Of a stretch of 64,000 bases of DNA, positions 62,149 to 64,000 are shown piece after piece. Both the position numbers and the translations under genes were made by a program. The first letter of the stretch is position 1. Every line of letters begins with the position of its first letter. The notes beneath the pieces were generated by a model that was not told the DNA's origin, ran no database searches, and was given only the letters and a program-made list of their open reading frames with translations. This stretch comes from Nitrospira sp. CR1.1 (GTDB lineage: Bacteria > Nitrospirota > Nitrospiria > Nitrospirales > Nitrospiraceae), in assembly GCA_014055465.1 (NCBI GenBank), contig WIAF01000013.1, positions 1 to 64,000 of the forward strand, in the 5' to 3' direction.

Positions 62149-62219
62149 GGACAATCTCAACGGTGAAAAGTGGACATCTCACATCGGTGATTTGCGGACA
62201 ACCAGCTTCGGTCTTGACA
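62149..62219 (-). repeat. IS21 right terminal region with matching transposase-binding repeats
   Basis: Read inward from 62219 on the minus strand, GTCC occurs at positions 21, 45 and 68, and CACCG at 31 and 55, exactly as in the left end. The remaining bases differ, so the repeats rather than the full termini are conserved. Confidence 0.75.
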
Positions 62220-62822
62220 GGAGCTGGCCGACGATGTGGCGATACGAGGCGCTCGGTGTCTCGCGAGGTGGGTTCTCTGCATGGCTGACGCGGCCACGCA
62301 GTCAGCGCGTATATCGCGACGAGATGTGGGGCGACAAGATTCTGGCGAGTTTCCTGCAGAATCCCCGGACCTACGGCACGAGACATGTGCGCCACGACCT
62401 CCTGGCCGAGGGAGATGGATGCGGCATGCCTCGGATCGAGCAGCTGATGCGGCGACAGGCCTGGCGGGCGCATTCCAGACAGCGTCAGATGCCTGTCGAT
62501 GCCGGCCCGCAATCGCCGCGCGCGGTGACACCGAATGTGCGCAATCGTCAGGTTGACGCCACGGCTCCAAACCGGGTGACTGACTTCACGTCTCACCTGA
62601 ACGGCCGAAGGGAGGCTCTCCCTCGCGGCGGTCGTGGATCGCTTCCCCCGACGAGTGGCGGCTGGTCCATGAATGCGACGATGACGGCCCAATGAGTCAC
62701 CCATGCGTTGGTAATGGCGATCTGGCGGCAAGGCAAACCGGAGGCCGTGTTGCATCACTCCGATGGGGCAGCCGTACACCAGCGAGCCGTTCCAACAATT
62801 GCTGGCCGACCCAGGTCTGGCT
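62220..62822 (+). pseudogene. IS3-family element remnant, right part (rest of OrfB)
   Basis: Right after the IS21 element, the OrfB reading resumes with WPTMWRYEALGVSRGGFSAWL and continues through YGTRHVRHDLLAEGDGCGMPRIEQLMRRQ. Farther on, MAIWRQGKPEAVLHHSD near 62712-62765 and, after a frameshift, YTSEPFQQLLAD match the integrase core. Large stretches between are degraded. The 3' terminus of the element is not recognisable. With the left part at 59702-60067 it forms a decayed IS3 split by IS21. Confidence 0.75.
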
Positions 62823-63161
62823 TTCACACTTTTTCACAGAAGAATCCGAAGAGTTCCTCACCATCACGATCCGTTCTCGTGACTCCCATTCCTGACTTGG
62901 CAACAGACGTAATCTACTTTTATCCAATGCATTGCTCCCGACAGCATCGTTCAGCGCGGCTTCTAAAACTCCACACTCTCGCGCTCTGCATCTGTTCATC
63001 CGACGACACACTCGCACCGGCGTTGTGCTTGCCGGGAACACTCCCGTTCTTAAGCGGAGACGACTCCCGCATGGTTGTGTTCTCCGGCGCCAGATATGCT
63101 GTTTTGTCCAAGTCCAGTGAGAATTCCGCCTTTGTCGCCTGCTTCAGAGACATGGCTGCCC
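62823..63161. other. Gene-free interval between IS remnant and cusA
   Basis: About 340 bases have no convincing coding frame. A minus-strand frame of 77 codons from 63153 just downstream of cusA has no recognisable family and was not called. The region is the 3' flank of the CusA-type gene; no clear terminator was found. Confidence 0.35.
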
Positions 63162-64000
63162 CTATGACTCCTGCTGTTGCCTCCACCACCGCCACATGAC
63201 ATAGACCGGCGGAATGACAAACAACGTGAGCAGCATGGCGGAAAAAACCCCGCCAACTTGAGGCGCTGCGATGCGTTTCATCACATCGGCGCCAGTTCCA
63301 GTCGCCCACATCACAGGGATCAACCCAATCACATCCACAAGGCCGATCATCATCATGGGTCGAATCCGCTCCACCGCGCCGAATTGCACCGTCTCAATCA
63401 CATCCTGAAGTGTCGTCAGTCGACCGGCCGCTTTGCGTCGCGAGCAGGCCTCATCCAGATAGGCCAACATGACGGCACTGGTCTCCGCCGCCGTCCCTAC
63501 GACGGTGATAAGTCCTACCCACACCGCGATGCTCATGTTGTACCCTAGAAGCGACAGATACCAGATCGCGCCCACGAGGGAGAGCGGGACCCCAACCATG
63601 ACCATGCAGGTTTGTGCGACCGACCGGAAGGCGAAATAGAATGTGACGAAAATGAAGATGAGCGTCAGCGGGACGACTAGCTTCAGCCGTTCTTTCACAC
63701 GTTCCATAAATTCATACTGGCCTGACCAGACGATCGTATAGCCAGCCGGCAACACCACCTTTTCGGCCACAACTCTTTTGAGATCTTCCACATAGCCGCC
63801 GACATCTCGCCCTGCCATGTCGAGGAAGACGTATCCCGCAAGAATCCCATTTTCGTCCCGAATCATGGGAGGACCATGGACGAATCGAAGCGTCGCAAGC
63901 TGGGCGAGCGGCACTTGCGTACCAGTCGGCGTATCAACGAACACCCGCTCCAGCTTTTCCGGATCATCCCGCAATTCACGGAAATAGCGAACGTTGATGG
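63162..64000 (-). CDS. cusA: CusA/CzcA-type heavy-metal RND efflux pump, C-terminal part (partial)
   Basis: The visible 279 residues are the C-terminal end of an RND inner-membrane pump; the gene runs off the window at 64000. The frame stays open to the edge with INVRYFRELRDDPEK. Motifs include TPTGTQVPLAQLATLRF, GPPMIRDENGILAGYVFLDMAGRDVGGYV, typical of the CusA (Cu/Ag) branch, then five membrane segments and ERIRPMMMIGLVDVIGLIPVMWATGTGADVMKRIAAPQVGG. It drives proton-coupled efflux of monovalent metal ions through a CusB/CusC-type tripartite complex. It ends beside an IS3 remnant. Confidence 0.93.
   Translation of the reverse strand, partial: INVRYFRELRDDPEKLERVFVDTPTGTQVPLAQLATLRFVHGPPMIRDENGILAGYVFLDMAGRDVGGYVEDLKRVVAEKVVLPAGYTIVWSGQYEFMERVKERLKLVVPLTLIFIFVTFYFAFRSVAQTCMVMVGVPLSLVGAIWYLSLLGYNMSIAVWVGLITVVGTAAETSAVMLAYLDEACSRRKAAGRLTTLQDVIETVQFGAVERIRPMMMIGLVDVIGLIPVMWATGTGADVMKRIAAPQVGGVFSAMLLTLFVIPPVYVMWRWWRQQQES

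Larger units (their letters stand above)
60068..62219 (+). mobile_element. IS21-family insertion sequence, intact (2152 bp)
   Basis: The element begins TGTCAGCGCCGATGC and ends with the inverted TGTCAAGACCGAAGC. In both ends the motif GTCC occurs at positions 21, 45 and 68 from the tip, and CACCG at 31 and 55, so the terminal repeats match in register. The 5-bp sequence GGAGC directly flanks both sides (60063-60067 and 62220-62224), a target duplication of IS21-type length. Both genes, istA and istB, are open and intact. It has inserted into a decayed IS3-family OrfB. Confidence 0.93.

Noticed and set aside
61763-62827. 354-codon minus-strand frame spanning istB and the IS3 remnant
   Set aside because: It crosses the IS21 boundary and the target duplication, so it cannot be an ancestral gene.
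62920-63153. 77-codon minus-strand frame just downstream of cusA
   Set aside because: Co-directional and with a weak purine-rich site, but the sequence resembles no protein family and sits beside IS debris.
1-64000. tRNA, rRNA or CRISPR arrays
   Set aside because: No cloverleaf-like block, rRNA-like stretch or regularly spaced direct repeats were noticed on either strand.

Overview
The window carries a complete type VI secretion system (T6SS) gene cluster, a block of exported CHAT/FecR/two-partner-secretion genes, and several mobile elements. It comes from a diderm, Gram-negative-type bacterium: there are lipoprotein signal peptides, outer-membrane barrels, an Omp85-type TpsB and an RND metal pump. 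The gene content and the short dispersed repeats suggest the phylum Nitrospirota (a Nitrospira-like genome). That is an inference from overall resemblance and was not tested.

Region 1 (1-36.0 kb). A truncated IS3-family end (1-131) is followed by the T6SS locus, which reads on the minus strand from about 35.99 kb down to 0.2 kb. In transcription order it encodes an unknown 436-residue protein, TagH (FHA), TssJ, TssK, TssL, TssM, TagF, TagJ/ImpE, TssA, TssB, TssC, Hcp, a small M15-type peptidoglycan peptidase with a lipoprotein partner, TssE (with a large insertion), TssF, TssG, ClpV, an unknown 217-residue protein and VgrG. After VgrG come a DUF6484 protein, a DUF2169 protein, a thiolase-fold protein without a visible catalytic cysteine, a DUF4150 PAAR-like protein fused to a GIY-YIG (URI) nuclease domain, an Imm26-like immunity protein, a DUF4259 protein and a TIGR02270 HEAT protein. 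Two toxin-antitoxin pairs (YefM-YoeB and BrnT-BrnA) lie on the opposite strand beside that HEAT gene, next to short copies of its 3' end. The locus ends with three probable effector or accessory genes: a caspase-like protein, an unknown protein and a DUF922 metalloprotease. All thirteen core T6SS components are present, so the apparatus is probably functional.

Region 2 (36.4-59.1 kb). This block is dominated by exported proteins: a HELHH lipoprotein, a small secreted protein, a 1046-residue FecR/beta-solenoid protein, a TPR plus beta-barrel protein, two exported TPR-CHAT protease-like proteins, a second FecR protein, a YVTN beta-propeller lipoprotein, a PP2C phosphatase, a class III cyclase-FHA protein, a DUF4384 protein, an OmpA/Pal-like protein, and a TpsB/TpsA two-partner secretion pair. 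The mix resembles CHAT-TPS neighbourhoods of cyanobacteria and is the best candidate here for an undescribed cell-surface proteolytic system. The phosphatase and FHA proteins may also act on the T6SS threonine-phosphorylation pathway, but no kinase is present.

Region 3 (59.1-64.0 kb). A decayed IS3-family element is split by an intact 2152-bp IS21-family element (istA-istB) with in-register terminal repeats and a 5-bp target duplication. The window ends inside a CusA-type heavy-metal RND pump gene. Two copies of a roughly 190-bp inverted-terminal repeat element (12.1 and 54.3 kb) have their internal modules in swapped order. No tRNA, rRNA or CRISPR array was seen.
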